Positions 36,811-48,338 are shown, counted from the first letter of the stretch. The stretch is DNA of 64,000 nucleotides from Deefgea salmonis (GCF_020531905.1 NZ_JAJAWG010000001.1:434001-498000); one strand, 5' to 3'. Made by a program: numbers and translations. Notes: a model not told the origin generated them from the letters alone.

Positions 36811-37689
36811 TTACGCAGGGAACACCCCAGTAGACAGGTATCGATCACCACGATCGCAAACAATACTCACAATCACGGCGTTTTCTAGCTCTTGCGACAA
36901 AGCCAGTGCTGCGCACAAAGCGCCGCCCGATGAGATACCGGCAAAAATACCTTCTTCACGCGCAAGGCGGCGAGTCATTTCTTCGGCATCGGCTTGATTC
37001 ACTTCCATCAAGCGATCAATCAAATCAAAATGACAAATCGTCGGCACATATTCTGGCGTCCACTTGCGGATGCCCGGAATTTGCGCGCCATCACAAGGTT
37101 GCACCCCAATAACTTGCACCGCCGAATTTTGTGCTTTTAAAAAGCGTTGCGTCCCCATAATCGTGCCGGTCGTCCCCATGCTAGAGACAAAATGCGTAAT
37201 CGTGCCAGCGGTATCGCGCCATATTTCTGGGCCGGTGCTTTCAAAATGCGCCAGTGGATTATCGGCATTGGCAAACTGATCTAAAATCAAACCCTGCCCT
37301 GCTTGCGACATGTGCAAAGCCTGATCTCGAGCCGCCTCCATGCCTTCGGTCAAAATCACTTCAGCACCGTAAGCTTTCATGGTTTGAATTCGTTCAATGC
37401 TGGAATTTTTGGGTAGCAATAACACCATGCGATAACCCATCACTGCGGCGGCCATGGCCAGTGCAATACCAGTATTGCCACTGGTGGCTTCAATCAAGGT
37501 ATCACCAACCTGAATGTCGCCGCGCATTTGTGCTCGGCGAATCATCGACAATGCCGGTCGATCTTTCACTGAACCCGCCGGATTATTGCCTTCGAGCTTG
37601 ACTAAAATCGTGTTAGTCGTATCGCCAGGGATACGCTTGAGTTTGACGAGTGGCGTATTGCCGACAAAATCTTCTAGATACTTGAACAT
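36811..37689 (-). CDS. cysM: Cysteine synthase B
   Basis: 292 residues. PLP enzyme making cysteine from O-acetylserine and sulfide or thiosulfate. Cofactor lysine in NPAGSVKDRPAL, phosphate loop EATSGNTGIALA, SSMGTTGTIMG, and the C-terminal GISSGGAL. The length and the KWTPEYVPTI stretch fit CysM rather than CysK. ATG at 37689, upstream of the PHP gene by about 90 bp. Confidence 0.93.
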   Translation of the reverse strand: MFKYLEDFVGNTPLVKLKRIPGDTTNTILVKLEGNNPAGSVKDRPALSMIRRAQMRGDIQVGDTLIEATSGNTGIALAMAAAVMGYRMVLLLPKNSSIERIQTMKAYGAEVILTEGMEAARDQALHMSQAGQGLILDQFANADNPLAHFESTGPEIWRDTAGTITHFVSSMGTTGTIMGTQRFLKAQNSAVQVIGVQPCDGAQIPGIRKWTPEYVPTICHFDLIDRLMEVNQADAEEMTRRLAREEGIFAGISSGGALCAALALSQELENAVIVSIVCDRGDRYLSTGVFPA

Positions 37690-37738
37690 ATATCACTCCA
37701 TGGGTCGCATGATTATACGCAAGCCCGTGGAGTCTGGT

Positions 37739-38008
37739 TTATTTGTTACGCAACAGTTTCACCACCGCCAGCAACACGCCCACCAGCTTAATGCCATTGG
37801 ATAACCGTGCCATCGATGGATGCGACTTCGCTAAAATTTGTGCCAACCTGCCAAGTAGACTCAATGAATCCGTACGACCCAACAGCGAATTGGCCAGCGC
37901 CATTGGGCGACGAGATTCAAGCAGCCGAGTTTCCAGCTGCAATCGACACAATTGCGAACGAAAGACTAACTGCTGTTTTTTAAGCTCACGTTGCTGATTG
38001 GCCATCAT
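37739..38008 (-). CDS. YqjK-like small membrane-associated protein
   Basis: 89 residues, basic, with a charged N-terminal half (NQQRELKKQQLVFRSQLCRL) and one hydrophobic C-terminal segment (IKLVGVLLAVVKLL). Third gene of a unit with a YqjE-like and a YqjD/DUF883-like protein, starting with overlap (38005–38008) to the previous gene. Similarity to E. coli YqjK is mainly positional; function unknown. Confidence 0.65.
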   Translation of the reverse strand: MMANQQRELKKQQLVFRSQLCRLQLETRLLESRRPMALANSLLGRTDSLSLLGRLAQILAKSHPSMARLSNGIKLVGVLLAVVKLLRNK

Positions 38009-38388
38009 GCACCCTCCTTGGCCGGAGTTACCGCATGAAAAGCGGCATCAATGAGCTTTTTATCTTGCGCAAATTCTTCGCTGGTTAATGGAAATGGCGT
38101 AATTAAATCGTGCATTAATTGACGTAATTGTTTCAATGCAAACAAGCCACACAATAAAAACAAGCCGCCAAAAGCAGCACAAATAATAACGCGATATTCC
38201 CAAAAGCCAAATAGCAAACCCAGACCGACAAAAGTCAGCGCCATAATCAATAAAAAAGCCGCTGCGATGGCAAAACCAATCATTTGCGCCAGTCGATCAA
38301 ACTCATCGCGCAATTCAAGACCAAACAATGAAAAACGGGCAGCCACTAAGCCGCCCACCGTATCACGCCAAGTTGCGCGCCGATTCAT
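38005..38388 (-). CDS. YqjE-like (phage holin superfamily 3.6) membrane protein
   Basis: 127 residues with two adjacent transmembrane helices (about 36–58, 66–88), amphipathic ends and the FGLELRDEFDRLAQM segment seen in YqjE. The holin-like name reflects a domain assignment, not a lysis role; YqjDE-type proteins are associated with stationary-phase membranes. Directly follows the yqjD-like gene with its start one base after that stop. Confidence 0.8.
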   Translation of the reverse strand: MNRRATWRDTVGGLVAARFSLFGLELRDEFDRLAQMIGFAIAAAFLLIMALTFVGLGLLFGFWEYRVIICAAFGGLFLLCGLFALKQLRQLMHDLITPFPLTSEEFAQDKKLIDAAFHAVTPAKEGA

Positions 38389-38691
38389 TTAGCGCCGAGC
38401 TGCCAAAAAGCCAATCAACAAGCCCACTGCGGCACCAACACCAACGGCTTGCCACGGATGTGCATGTACATATTGATCAGTTTGTTGCGCGGCCACTTTG
38501 GCTTTATTGACTGCAACCGCTTCAATTTCAGCCAAGCGATGTTTTGCATCACATAAATTAGCTGCGATTTTTGCATAGATCTTTTTTGATTCTTCAGGAC
38601 TAGCGTTGGCCGCTTCATTCATCAAATCGGCAGTTTCTTGCAATACATCTTTAGTTTCATCAATTAGCATAGATTCACTGGCTTCAGACAT
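38389..38691 (-). CDS. DUF883 (YqjD/ElaB) family membrane-anchored protein
   Basis: 100 residues. A helical, alanine-rich body (LQETADLMNEAANAS … AVNKAKVAAQQTDQYV) precedes HPWQAVGVGAAVGLLIGFLAARR, the typical C-terminal tail anchor. In E. coli the family is RpoS-controlled and binds ribosomes at the membrane. The ATG at 38691 follows AGGGGCG and is preferred to the frame opening at 38784. Confidence 0.85.
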   Translation of the reverse strand: MSEASESMLIDETKDVLQETADLMNEAANASPEESKKIYAKIAANLCDAKHRLAEIEAVAVNKAKVAAQQTDQYVHAHPWQAVGVGAAVGLLIGFLAARR

Positions 38692-38860
38692 AAAACGCCC
38701 CTTTAAATTAAATAAGCAAATTAGAACTACAAGAATAGCAGGCCGAGCTTTGCTTGCACAGGTAATATAAACAGTCAGCATCAAGTCATTGACCGTAAAC
38801 TATCCACTTGCTTTAGAAACACAAGCATTACGTTATTTCACACCGGTGCGAGATCAATAT

Positions 38861-38892
38861 AAAAAAGCCACCTCGAACAAGGTGGCTTTTAA
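38861..38892 (-). terminator. Rho-independent terminator after sucD
   Basis: AAAAGCCACCT–(6-nt loop)–AGGTGGCTTTT, about 25 bp past the sucD stop. It ends the long TCA-cycle transcript. The A/T flanks would also allow function in the opposite direction. Confidence 0.9.
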
Positions 38893-38916
38893 ATTCAAAA
38901 CAACAAATCAAAAAAC

Positions 38917-39801
38917 TTAAATCATGCCTTTTGATTTCAGTAATTCAAACATCGTTTTACCGATTTCAGCTGGGCTACGGGTGTAGGCAATGCCAGCTTG
39001 TTCAAACGCTTTGAATTTTTCTTCTGCAGTGCCTTTGCCGCCAGAAATGATCGCGCCAGCATGGCCCATACGTTTGCCTTTCGGCGCAGTTACACCCGCG
39101 ATGTAACCGACCACTGGCTTAGTCACGTAGGACTTCGCAAATTCAGCCGCTTCTTCTTCGGCAGAACCACCGATCTCACCGATCATGATGATGGCGTCAG
39201 TATCAGGATCATCTTGGAACAATTTCAATGCGTCGATATGGCTCAAACCAGGGATAGGATCGCCACCGATACCGATACAAGTTGATTGACCCAAACCGAG
39301 TGCAGTCGTTTGTGCAACTGCTTCGTAAGTCAAAGTTCCAGAACGAGAAACGATACCGATACGACCTGGATTGTGGATGTGCCACGGCATAATACCGATC
39401 TTGCACTCACCCGGCGTGATAATACCTGGGCAGTTAGGACCGATTAAACGGATACCCGCTTCATCAACCGCTTTTTTCACGTACAGCATGTCAATTGTTG
39501 GCACGCCTTCAGTAATACAAACAATCAACTTCACGCCGGCGTTTACCGCTTCCAGAATCGAATCTTTAGCGAAAGCTGCAGGTACGTAGATCACTGAAGT
39601 ATCAGCTTGAGTTTGCGCTACAGCGTCGCGCATGGTGTTAAACACTGGCAAGCCAAGGTGCTCAGAACCACCTTTACCTGGTGTTACACCACCAACGACT
39701 TTAGTACCTACTTTCAACGCTTGTTCTGCGTGGAAAGTACCGTTTTTACCGGTGAAACCTTGCACCAGCACTTTTGTATCTTTATTAACCAAAACGCTCA
39801 T
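38917..39801 (-). CDS. sucD: Succinyl-CoA synthetase, alpha subunit
   Basis: 294 residues. The phosphohistidine is in [14 protein letters not shown]; the CoA-binding Rossmann part has [16 protein letters not shown] and GVTPGKGG. Forms succinyl-CoA synthetase with SucC. Follows sucC on the minus strand and is the last gene before the terminator. Confidence 0.97.
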   Translation of the reverse strand: MSVLVNKDTKVLVQGFTGKNGTFHAEQALKVGTKVVGGVTPGKGGSEHLGLPVFNTMRDAVAQTQADTSVIYVPAAFAKDSILEAVNAGVKLIVCITEGVPTIDMLYVKKAVDEAGIRLIGPNCPGIITPGECKIGIMPWHIHNPGRIGIVSRSGTLTYEAVAQTTALGLGQSTCIGIGGDPIPGLSHIDALKLFQDDPDTDAIIMIGEIGGSAEEEAAEFAKSYVTKPVVGYIAGVTAPKGKRMGHAGAIISGGKGTAEEKFKAFEQAGIAYTRSPAEIGKTMFELLKSKGMI

Positions 39802-39829
39802 GGTCTATATCCTCTTATTCGTGCGGTGA

Positions 39830-40999
39830 TTACAAGGCTGCAACAGCAGCAACGATCTTCTCAGCGGCGTCGTTCAAGCCTTGGGCTGAAACCAGTTTCA
39901 AGCCAGATTCATCCAAGATTTTCGCGCCCAATTCAGCGTTATTGCCTTCCAGACGAACCACCACCGGCACAGTGACGTTCACTTCTTTCACTGCCGCGAT
40001 AATCGCTTCAGCAATCATGTCGCAACGCACGATACCACCGAAAATATTAATCAAAACGCCGCGTACTGATGTGTCAGCCAAGATCAATTTGAAGGCTTCA
40101 ATCACGCGCTCTTTGGTTGCGCCGCCGCCCACGTCCAAGAAGTTAGCTGGCTGGCCACCTTTGAGTTTGATGATGTCCATGGTGGCCATCGCCAAACCTG
40201 CGCCGTTAACCATACAACCGATATTGCCTTCGAGTGCCACATAGTTCAGTTCGAATTCAGACGCTTTCACTTCGCGCTCGTTCTCTTGTGACTTGTCGCG
40301 TTGAGCGAGCAATTCTGGGTGACGGTACAAAGCGTTTGAATCCAAACCGATTTTCGCGTCAACGCAGCACAATTCGCCGTTTTCACGCAATGCCAATGGG
40401 TTGATTTCGAACAAAGCGAAATCATTAGCGATAAACGCTTCAGCCGCGCCCAACATCATTTTAGTGAAATGCGTAACTTGCTTACCTTCAAGGCCAAGCG
40501 CAAAGGCACATTCACGTGCCTGGAATGGCTGCATGCCAACCAGCGGATCAACCGTCACTTTGATGATTTTTTCTGGCGTTTCTTCTGCCACTTTCTCGAT
40601 TTCAACACCACCTTCGGTTGAAACCATGAACACAATACGTTGTGAGCTGCGATCAACCACAGCGCCAAGGTAAAGTTCACGCGTCACCGGGTACATGTCT
40701 TCACACACCAGAACGCTATGCACTGGCTGGCCTTCGGCATCAGTTTGATAGGTCACTAAGTTCGTACCGATCAAACGCGTGGCTTCAGCAGCCGCTTCTT
40801 CGCGGCTTTTTACCACCACAACGCCACCGGCTTTACCACGGCCACCGGCGTGAACTTGGGCTTTAACCACCGCAAATTTGCCGCCGAGCGCATCGTACGC
40901 TGCAGCTGCTTCTTCGCCTGTTGTCGCCAAAATGCCGCGTTGTACTGGCAAACCGTACTTAGCCAACAATGCCTTGGCTTGGTATTCGTGCAGATTCAT
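39830..40999 (-). CDS. sucC: Succinyl-CoA synthetase, beta subunit
   Basis: 389 residues. ATP-grasp fold with [31 protein letters not shown], the metal site FEINPLAL and the C-terminal [10 protein letters not shown]. Produces ATP or GTP from succinyl-CoA with SucD. 105 bp of hairpin-rich sequence separates it from lpdA. Confidence 0.97.
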   Translation of the reverse strand: MNLHEYQAKALLAKYGLPVQRGILATTGEEAAAAYDALGGKFAVVKAQVHAGGRGKAGGVVVVKSREEAAAEATRLIGTNLVTYQTDAEGQPVHSVLVCEDMYPVTRELYLGAVVDRSSQRIVFMVSTEGGVEIEKVAEETPEKIIKVTVDPLVGMQPFQARECAFALGLEGKQVTHFTKMMLGAAEAFIANDFALFEINPLALRENGELCCVDAKIGLDSNALYRHPELLAQRDKSQENEREVKASEFELNYVALEGNIGCMVNGAGLAMATMDIIKLKGGQPANFLDVGGGATKERVIEAFKLILADTSVRGVLINIFGGIVRCDMIAEAIIAAVKEVNVTVPVVVRLEGNNAELGAKILDESGLKLVSAQGLNDAAEKIVAAVAAL

Positions 41000-41033
41000 C
41001 TCGATTAATCCTTTTTGAGGAGCGTGTTATTGT

Positions 41034-41085
41034 GAGGGTCAACACAACCCTCCAGAGGTACCACCGACGGGTGTCATCACCCGTC
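41034..41085 (-). other. Two intercistronic hairpins between lpdA and sucC
   Basis: GAGGGT/ACCCTC (41034–41052) and GACGGGTG–TCAT–CACCCGTC (41066–41085). No T-run follows either on the minus strand, so RNA processing or differential stability is more likely than termination. Confidence 0.55.
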
Positions 41086-41104
41086 AACAAATTTTTCGCA
41101 TCAA

Positions 41105-42538
41105 TTACGAATGCAAACCGCGTTTATCTACACCCAATGCCGCTTCATGCAAAGCTTCTGACAATGACGGATGGGCGTGAACAATACGAGCGATATCTTC
41201 ACTTGATGCATTAAATTCCATCGCCACCACCGCTTCAGTAATCAACTCAGATGCGAATGGGCCAATGATATGCACGCCCAAAATACGATCGGTTTTGGCG
41301 CAAGCGAGCATTTTGACAAAGCCAGCGGTTTCACCCAAGCCGAGTGCACGACCATTCGGGCCAAATGGGAACTGGCCTTTCTTGTATTCAATGCCTTCGG
41401 CTTTGAGGGTTTGTTCGGTTTTACCGACCCAAGCCATTTCTGGACTGGTGTAAATCACCCAAGGCACATTGTTAAAATCAATGTGTGGATGTTGGCCAGC
41501 AATCCGCTCAGCCACGGCGACGCCTTCTTCTGACGCTTTATGCGCCAGCATTGGGCCGCGAACCACATCCCCCACCGCCCAAACATTGGGCAAACTGGTA
41601 CGGCAATCGCCATCAACAATCACATAACCACGCTCATCGAGCGACAAGCCAACGGCATCGCTAGCGAGATTCCAGGTATTGGGCAGACGACCAATAGAAA
41701 CGATTAATTTATCGAATTCTTCACTGTGCGCCGCACCGTCAGCGTCCACATAATTCACCGTCACTGAGTCGGTGCCTTTATGGATGTCGCCGATTTTGAC
41801 GCTGGTATTGATTTTCAGGCCCAAATCTTTGGTGAAAATCTTATGCGCTTCTTTAGCAATCGCTTCGTCAGCAGCCAACAAAAAGCCCGGCGCGCCTTCT
41901 AAAATCGTTACGTCAGAACCCAAACGCTTCCACACCGAGCCCATTTCTAGACCGATAACACCCGCACCAATCACGCCCAAACGTTTTGGCACGGCCGGAA
42001 TCGACAGCGCCCCGTCGTTATCCAGCACTAAAACGTTATCAACCGGCGCTTGCGGCAATTGACGTGGCGTAGAGCCGGTCGCAATGATGATGTGCGTCGC
42101 TTCAACCACTTCGGTTTGACCGGCATCACTCACTTCAAGCTGCCATTTGTCGCCAACGCGGCCCAAAATCTTGCCGTGGCCATGCAAGCTATCAACTTTA
42201 TTTTTTTTGAATAAATAACCGATGCCTTGCGTGAGCTTGCTCACAATGCCATTTTTACGTGCCAGCATGGTGCCAACGTCAAACTTCATACCTTCCACAG
42301 TAATGCCGTGCGCAGCAAATTTATGCTCGATGCGTTCAACATTTTCTGAAGATTCAAGCAATGCTTTCGACGGGATACAACCGACGTTTAAGCAGGTGCC
42401 GCCCAATGACGCTTTGCCTTCTTTGTTTTTAAATTCATCGACGCAAGCGGTCTTAAAGCCCAGCTGCGCCGCACGAATCGCCGCAATATATCCGCCAGGA
42501 CCCGCACCGATTACCACAACGTCAAAAGATTTCGACAT
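41105..42538 (-). CDS. lpdA: Dihydrolipoyl dehydrogenase (E3)
   Basis: 477 residues. FAD site [21 protein letters not shown], redox disulfide [19 protein letters not shown]-binding [14 protein letters not shown] and the C-terminal catalytic [13 protein letters not shown]. Reoxidises the lipoyl group of SucB. ATG at 42538 is set by family alignment; the frame is open upstream to 42598. Confidence 0.96.
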   Translation of the reverse strand: MSKSFDVVVIGAGPGGYIAAIRAAQLGFKTACVDEFKNKEGKASLGGTCLNVGCIPSKALLESSENVERIEHKFAAHGITVEGMKFDVGTMLARKNGIVSKLTQGIGYLFKKNKVDSLHGHGKILGRVGDKWQLEVSDAGQTEVVEATHIIIATGSTPRQLPQAPVDNVLVLDNDGALSIPAVPKRLGVIGAGVIGLEMGSVWKRLGSDVTILEGAPGFLLAADEAIAKEAHKIFTKDLGLKINTSVKIGDIHKGTDSVTVNYVDADGAAHSEEFDKLIVSIGRLPNTWNLASDAVGLSLDERGYVIVDGDCRTSLPNVWAVGDVVRGPMLAHKASEEGVAVAERIAGQHPHIDFNNVPWVIYTSPEMAWVGKTEQTLKAEGIEYKKGQFPFGPNGRALGLGETAGFVKMLACAKTDRILGVHIIGPFASELITEAVVAMEFNASSEDIARIVHAHPSLSEALHEAALGVDKRGLHS

Positions 42539-42563
42539 TTTGAATTCCATCCATAACCCGCAT

Positions 42564-42612
42564 GGGTATATTAATGCAAACATTAAGATATGCCGCAAGT
42601 AGCGGCATACCC
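42564..42612 (-). repeat. Nested palindrome between sucB and lpdA
   Basis: Outer GGGTAT/ATACCC arms (42564–42569, 42607–42612) around an inner hairpin TATGCCGC–AAGTA–GCGGCATA (42589–42609; the arms share a few bases). No T-run. The GGGTATA end resembles ends of palindromes before nrdR and between sdhB and sdhE. Confidence 0.5.
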
Positions 42613-42619
42613 TTAGAAA

Positions 42620-43789
42620 TTACAAATCAAGCAATAAACGCGCAGGATCTTCAATCGCGTCTTTAATCGCCACCAAGGCCAATACGGCTTCACGACCATC
42701 AATAATGCGGTGATCGTAAGATTGCGCCAGATACATCATTGGCAAAGCAACGATTTGACCATTAACGACCATGGCGCGCTCTTTGGTGGCGTGCATGCCC
42801 AAGATCGCTGATTGTGGTGGGTTAATGATCGGCGTTGACATCATCGAGCCAAAAGTACCGCCATTGGAAATGGTGTACGTGCCGCCAGTGAGCTCTTCAA
42901 CACCGAGCTTGCCTTCTTGCGCGCGCTTACCAAAGTCAGCGATGGTTTTTTCGATGTCCGCCAAAGACAATTGATCGGCATTGCGAATAATCGGCACCAC
43001 CAAACCACGTGGGCTACCGACGGCAACACCAATGTCAAAGTAACCGTGATACACGATGTCACTGCCGTCGACCGAGGCATTCACAATCGGGTATTTTTTC
43101 AGCGCAGCAACAACGGCCTTCACAAAAAAGCCCATAAAGCCGAGCTTCACGCCGTGTTCTTTCTCGAATTTATCTTTGTATTTGTTGCGTAAATCCATCA
43201 CCGGCTTCATGTTCACTTCGTTGAACGTCGTCAGGATGGCGTTAGTTTGTTGCGATTGCAGTAAACGCTCAGCAACGCGAGCACGTAAACGACTCATTGG
43301 CACCCGTTGTTCAGCACGGCCATCGGTCGCAGTTGCTACCACCGGCGCGGCCGCGACTGGCGCAGTCGGCTTGCTCAAATGGTTTTGCACGTCTTCTTTC
43401 AAAATGCGGCCGTCACGACCGGTACCGGCCACATCCGCCAGATTCACGCCCGCGTCGGCGGCAAGTTTTTTAGCCGCCGGCATACCGACAACATTCGCAT
43501 CAGCGACTGCGGCTACTGGCGCGGCAGCAGCGGGAGTGGCTTGGGCTACGGCCGTGGTATCGATCCGTGCAATGAGTTGCAAGCTACCCACTGTTGCGCC
43601 ATCCACTTCAAGCAACTCAACCAATACGCCAGCTTGTTGTGCTGGAATTTCTAGCACGACTTTATCGGTTTCAAGGTCGATCAGATTTTCATCGCGAGCA
43701 ACCGCTTCGCCGACTTTTTTCTTCCAAGACACTAAAGTCGCTTCTGATACTGATTCAGGCAATTGTGGCACTAAGACATCTACAATCAT
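42620..43789 (-). CDS. sucB: 2-oxoglutarate dehydrogenase E2, dihydrolipoyl succinyltransferase
   Basis: 389 residues. One lipoyl domain (about 1–76, lipoylated lysine in [11 protein letters not shown]), Ala/Pro linker, E3/E1-binding peripheral domain (about 100–135, [15 protein letters not shown]), and a catalytic domain ending in the active-site region [17 protein letters not shown]. Accepts succinyl from SucA and passes it to CoA. Confidence 0.96.
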   Translation of the reverse strand: MIVDVLVPQLPESVSEATLVSWKKKVGEAVARDENLIDLETDKVVLEIPAQQAGVLVELLEVDGATVGSLQLIARIDTTAVAQATPAAAAPVAAVADANVVGMPAAKKLAADAGVNLADVAGTGRDGRILKEDVQNHLSKPTAPVAAAPVVATATDGRAEQRVPMSRLRARVAERLLQSQQTNAILTTFNEVNMKPVMDLRNKYKDKFEKEHGVKLGFMGFFVKAVVAALKKYPIVNASVDGSDIVYHGYFDIGVAVGSPRGLVVPIIRNADQLSLADIEKTIADFGKRAQEGKLGVEELTGGTYTISNGGTFGSMMSTPIINPPQSAILGMHATKERAMVVNGQIVALPMMYLAQSYDHRIIDGREAVLALVAIKDAIEDPARLLLDL

Positions 43790-43847
43790 TTTTCATCTCC
43801 AGAGTTTTGGCCAGTTCAGCCGCGCCACGCTCGGCGTGGCGTTGGAT

Positions 43848-46655
43848 TTACAGTTTCATTGCATCATCAACAAGGGTTTTGAGCTGTGCATTGTGCTTAC
43901 TCATATAACCCACTGCAGGCGATGCCGACGATGGACGACCCGCGTATTGCAATACTTGTTTTGGCTCTAACACGTCTTCAAGGCGATGACGCAATTGATG
44001 CCATGCCCCTTGATTGCGCGGCTCTTCTTGCGCCCACATGATTTCTTTGGCGTTCGGATACTTGCTGAGTTCTGCTTTGAGCTCATCGGCCGGGAATGGA
44101 TACAGTTGCTCAATCCGCACAATGGCAATATCTTTAATCTCGCGCTCACTGCGACCGGCTAGCAGATCGAAATACACTTGACCCGAGCAGCACACCACGC
44201 GTTTGACTTTTTTACCATCGAGCTCTTGCGCCTCACCGATCACAGCGCGAAATTCACCGCTGGTAAAATGCTCAATTGGGCTGGCGGCATTTTTGGCCTT
44301 CAAGAGTTTTTTGCTCATGATGACAATCAACGGCTTACGATAAGGACGCAACATTTGACGACGCAGCACGTGATACATTTGCGCCGCTTCAGACAACATC
44401 ACCACTTGGATATTGTGCTCGGCACACAGCTGCAAATAACGCTCAACGCGCGCAGAAGAATGCTCTGGACCTTGACCATCGTAACCATGCGGCAAAATCA
44501 TCGTCAGGCCACACAAACGGCCCCACTTGGTTTCGCCCGAAGTAATAAATTGGTCGATAACCACCTGCGCGCCGTTGGCAAAATCACCGAACTGCGCTTC
44601 CCAAATGACTAATTCATTTGGTTCTGAGCAGGCATAGCCATATTCAAACGCCAAAACGGCTTCTTCGTTCAAGATCGAATCAATCACACTGAACGGCGCT
44701 TGGTTTTCCGATAGATTTTGCAGCGGCACATGCACGCCGTGATCCCATTTTTCACGATTTTGATCGTGCAAAACAGCATGCCGATGATTGAACGTACCAC
44801 GGCCTGAGTCTTCACCGGATAAACGCACGCCATGACCTTCGGTCAACAAAGTGGCGTAAGCCAAATGCTCGGCCATACCAAAGTCAACTGGCGAGTCCCC
44901 CGCGACCATGGCTTTACGTTCGTTAATGATTTTTTCTACGTTGGCGCGCAGCTTAAAGCCTTCTGGCACCGCAGTGAATTTTTCGGTCAAGCGAATCAAA
45001 TCGGCTTGGGGTACCGCCGTTACCACCGGCTGACGCCAGTGCGTACCGAGGTATTTTGACCAGTCAATGGCGTGTGAACGCTTGTAATCTGTCAGCGTGG
45101 TTTTTTCAACATGTTCACCGCGATCGAGTGCATCGCGATACGCTTGGATCATGCCATCGGCTTCAGCCGCAGTCACCACTCCTTCAGCGATCAAACGATC
45201 AGCGTATTTACGTCGTGCGCCCGGGTGCTTAGCCACTTGGCGGTACATCATCGGTTGCGTTACAAACGGATCGTCCGCTTCGTTGTGGCCGTGTTTGCGG
45301 TAGCAAACCAGATCAATCACCACGTCTTTATGGAATTTTTGACGGTATTTCAACGCCGCATCGGTCACCAAGCAAACCGCCTCTGGATCATCACCGTTCA
45401 CATGGAAAATCGGTGCTTCAACCATCTTGGCAATATCGGTACTGTAAATCGTCGAACGATTATCACGGACATCCGAAGTGGTAAAACCCACTTGATTATT
45501 GATCACCAAATGCACCGTGCCGCCGGTACCGTAACCGCGGGTTTGCGATAGATTGAACGTACCTTGATTGGTGCCAAGACCGATAAAAGCCGAGTCACCA
45601 TGAATCAATAACGGCAAAACTTGATCACCAATCGCATCACGACGACGATGCTGACGCGCGCGAACCGAACCCTCGACCACAGGGTTAACAATCTCTAGAT
45701 GCGATGGGTTAAACGCCAAGGTCAAATGCAATGGACCACCCGCAGTAGGGATGTCCGAGCTAAAGCCCATATGGTATTTCACATCGCCCGACGCCAACGA
45801 CGTATCGTAGCGGCCTTCAAACTCACCAAATAAATCGCGCGGTTGCTTGCCCAAGATATTGACCAGCATATTCAAACGACCACGATGGGCCATGCCAATG
45901 ACGATTTCTTGCACGCCACTCGCACCGGCCGCTTGGGCTAAATAGTCCACCGCTGGAATCATTGAATCGCCGCCCTCAAGCGAGAAGCGTTTTTGACCCA
46001 CATATTTTTTATGCAAATACTGCTCAAGCGTTTCTGCGGCAGTGACTTGCTTAAGAATGCGTTTTTTTTGTTCAACATTAAAGCTCGGCTGCGAACGGCT
46101 TGACTCAAAGAACTCTTGCACCCAATTGCGCTCTTCCGCATCGGTAATGTGCATGTATTCCAAGCCAATATTGCCGCAATACGTTTGCTTTAAAAAACCT
46201 AAGACTTCAGTGGGCGTTGCGCGCTCTAAGCCAGCAATATTGGTCCCCAACTTCACCGCCATATCACTATCAGATAGGTTGTAAGTTTTAGGGTCCAATT
46301 GTGGCATCGCCACTTTATCCATTCTTTCCAGTGGATCTAAGCTCGCGCCACGGCTGCCCATAATGCGGTACGCTGAAATCAAACGCAGTAAATTCACTTG
46401 ACGTTCAATTGCGCCTTCATCAGCCACGCCAGCGGCACGGATTGGCTGCTTGGCTAATTGCCGAAACGATTCTTCAATCGGTGCACGCGCAATATCACGC
46501 GTGGTATTGCCGCTACTGAGTTGCAGCTTGTCAAAATACGCCCGCCATTGTGCGTCTACCGAAGTCGGGTCAAATAAATACTGCTCGTAAAGATCTTCTA
46601 CGAAGGGCGCGTTGCCGCCAAAAAGCTGAGAATTTGTTTCAAGTTCTTTCATCAT
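43848..46655 (-). CDS. sucA: 2-oxoglutarate dehydrogenase E1
   Basis: 935 residues, normal length. Thiamine-diphosphate decarboxylase. ThDP/Mg motif begins near GDSAFIGLGTNQGTFNLSQ and GTVHLVINNQVGFTT; HRGRLNML and the C-terminal half with QFGDFANGAQVVIDQFI and PHGYDGQGPEHSS are diagnostic. Two ATGs are adjacent at the start. Between gltA and sucB, as in most betaproteobacteria. Confidence 0.97.
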   Translation of the reverse strand: MMKELETNSQLFGGNAPFVEDLYEQYLFDPTSVDAQWRAYFDKLQLSSGNTTRDIARAPIEESFRQLAKQPIRAAGVADEGAIERQVNLLRLISAYRIMGSRGASLDPLERMDKVAMPQLDPKTYNLSDSDMAVKLGTNIAGLERATPTEVLGFLKQTYCGNIGLEYMHITDAEERNWVQEFFESSRSQPSFNVEQKKRILKQVTAAETLEQYLHKKYVGQKRFSLEGGDSMIPAVDYLAQAAGASGVQEIVIGMAHRGRLNMLVNILGKQPRDLFGEFEGRYDTSLASGDVKYHMGFSSDIPTAGGPLHLTLAFNPSHLEIVNPVVEGSVRARQHRRRDAIGDQVLPLLIHGDSAFIGLGTNQGTFNLSQTRGYGTGGTVHLVINNQVGFTTSDVRDNRSTIYSTDIAKMVEAPIFHVNGDDPEAVCLVTDAALKYRQKFHKDVVIDLVCYRKHGHNEADDPFVTQPMMYRQVAKHPGARRKYADRLIAEGVVTAAEADGMIQAYRDALDRGEHVEKTTLTDYKRSHAIDWSKYLGTHWRQPVVTAVPQADLIRLTEKFTAVPEGFKLRANVEKIINERKAMVAGDSPVDFGMAEHLAYATLLTEGHGVRLSGEDSGRGTFNHRHAVLHDQNREKWDHGVHVPLQNLSENQAPFSVIDSILNEEAVLAFEYGYACSEPNELVIWEAQFGDFANGAQVVIDQFITSGETKWGRLCGLTMILPHGYDGQGPEHSSARVERYLQLCAEHNIQVVMLSEAAQMYHVLRRQMLRPYRKPLIVIMSKKLLKAKNAASPIEHFTSGEFRAVIGEAQELDGKKVKRVVCCSGQVYFDLLAGRSEREIKDIAIVRIEQLYPFPADELKAELSKYPNAKEIMWAQEEPRNQGAWHQLRHRLEDVLEPKQVLQYAGRPSSASPAVGYMSKHNAQLKTLVDDAMKL

Positions 46656-46759
46656 TGCCGTGTATCCAGTTTTATCCGCCTAAGACTTGCATTTGTGCGC
46701 TTAGGCCGGTCAATGCTGCTACGCCCTCATGGGGTACATAAGGGCGCAGGAACGGGGTC

Positions 46760-48046
46760 TTAGCCGCGTTGATCAATAGGTACAAAATCACGTTTTTCCG
46801 CGCCAGTGTATTGCTGACGTGGACGACCGATTTTCATCCCTGGATCAGAAATCATTTCATTCCAGTGGCTAATCCAACCTACAGTGCGTGCCAAGGCAAA
46901 AATCACCGTAAACATCGGCACTGGAATACCCAAGGCCGATTGAACAATGCCTGAGTAAAAATCAACGTTTGGATAGAGTTTACGCTCGATGAAATACGGA
47001 TCTTCCAGCGCGATTTTTTCCAATTCCATTGCCAATTTGAATTTCGGATCGTCTTGCAAGCCCATTTCAGCCAAGACTTCGTGGCAAATACGGCGCATCA
47101 CATTAGCGCGTGGGTCGGTGTTTTTGTAAACACGGTGACCAAAGCCCATCAATTTATGCGTCTTGGCTTTCACACCATCCATAAAGGCCGGTACGTTTTC
47201 TACTGAGCCGATTTCGTCCAGCATTACCAAGACCGCTTCGTTGGCGCCGCCGTGCGACGGGCCCCACAAGCAAGCGATACCTGCAGCGATACAGGCAAAT
47301 GGATTCGCACCAGACGAGCCGGCCAAACGCACGGTCGACGTTGATGCATTTTGTTCGTGATCGGCGTGCAAGGTGAAAATCACATCCAGCGCGCGCACCA
47401 ATACTGGGTTTGGCACATACGGCTCGCACGGCGTTGAGAACATCATGTGCATGAAGTTGGCGGTGTAGCTCAAATCGTTGCGTGGATAAACGAATGGCAA
47501 GCCTTGGTTGTAGCGATAACACATGGCGGCAACGGTTGGGATTTTTGAAATCAAACGGAACATCGCCACTTTACGATGCTCTTCGTTATTGATATCCAAA
47601 CTGTCTTGATAAAATGCGGACAATGCGCCGACCACACCGACCATCATCGCCATTGGATGCGCGTCACGGCGGAAACCGTTAAAAAAGCGCGTCAATTGGT
47701 CGTGAATCATGGTGTGACTCATGACGGTTTTTTCAAAAACAGTTTTTTCAGCCGCGGTTGGTAACTCACCGTTGATCAACAAGTAGCAGACTTCGAGGTA
47801 ATCGGAATCTTCTGCCAACTGCTCGATAGGATAGCCACGATAGTACAACTGCCCTAAATCACCATCGATGAAAGTGATTTTGGATTCGCAACTGGATGTC
47901 GCTAAAAAACCTGGGTCGAAGGTAAACATCCCCGTTTGCGAAAATTTACGGATATCTACAACATCAGGACCCAGCGTGCTCGGCAACACTGGGAAATCGA
48001 GTGTGCTTTGTCCGTCGTTATACGTTAGCGTGACTTTCTTATCCAT
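46760..48046 (-). CDS. gltA: Type II citrate synthase
   Basis: 428 residues. Condenses oxaloacetate with acetyl-CoA. Catalytic segments [28 protein letters not shown] and the C-terminal Asp region; N-terminal beta-rich domain typical of hexameric, NADH-sensitive enzymes of Gram-negatives. Located between sdhE and sucA. Confidence 0.97.
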   Translation of the reverse strand: MDKKVTLTYNDGQSTLDFPVLPSTLGPDVVDIRKFSQTGMFTFDPGFLATSSCESKITFIDGDLGQLYYRGYPIEQLAEDSDYLEVCYLLINGELPTAAEKTVFEKTVMSHTMIHDQLTRFFNGFRRDAHPMAMMVGVVGALSAFYQDSLDINNEEHRKVAMFRLISKIPTVAAMCYRYNQGLPFVYPRNDLSYTANFMHMMFSTPCEPYVPNPVLVRALDVIFTLHADHEQNASTSTVRLAGSSGANPFACIAAGIACLWGPSHGGANEAVLVMLDEIGSVENVPAFMDGVKAKTHKLMGFGHRVYKNTDPRANVMRRICHEVLAEMGLQDDPKFKLAMELEKIALEDPYFIERKLYPNVDFYSGIVQSALGIPVPMFTVIFALARTVGWISHWNEMISDPGMKIGRPRQQYTGAEKRDFVPIDQRG

Positions 48047-48080
48047 CTATAGACTCCTGTTAAACAGCCTAAGCTGTACG

Positions 48081-48326
48081 TTACTGTTGTGCGGCGCTGA
48101 TGCGCGCTATCATCACGGCCATCGGTGCGTCAGGACACACCGACTTGCCATTGACGTACTCTAAAAAATCCCAATCGGGCAGCATTAAAACTTGCTCATA
48201 CACAGCCAATTCAGACTCAGATAACGTAGGTAAAACATCGGAAACGAAGCGCTCCAATTGCAAATCCAATTCCAGCAATCCGCGGCGAGAGCGCCACACA
48301 ATTCGTTTGAACTCGACTTCATCCAT
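48081..48326 (-). CDS. sdhE: FAD assembly factor SdhE
   Basis: 81 residues. RGxxE-type motif RRGLLELDL and the ELAVYEQVLMLPDWDFLEYVNG body identify the flavinylation factor of SdhA. Placed right after sdhB and before gltA, as in many betaproteobacteria. Confidence 0.94.
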   Translation of the reverse strand: MDEVEFKRIVWRSRRGLLELDLQLERFVSDVLPTLSESELAVYEQVLMLPDWDFLEYVNGKSVCPDAPMAVMIARISAAQQ

Positions 48327-48338
48327 CCAGACCCCCTA

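Noticed and set aside
37014-37700. Open frames on the plus strand opposite cysM and neighbouring genes
   Set aside because: They are shadows of strongly conserved coding sequences on the minus strand, without ribosome sites or family similarity.
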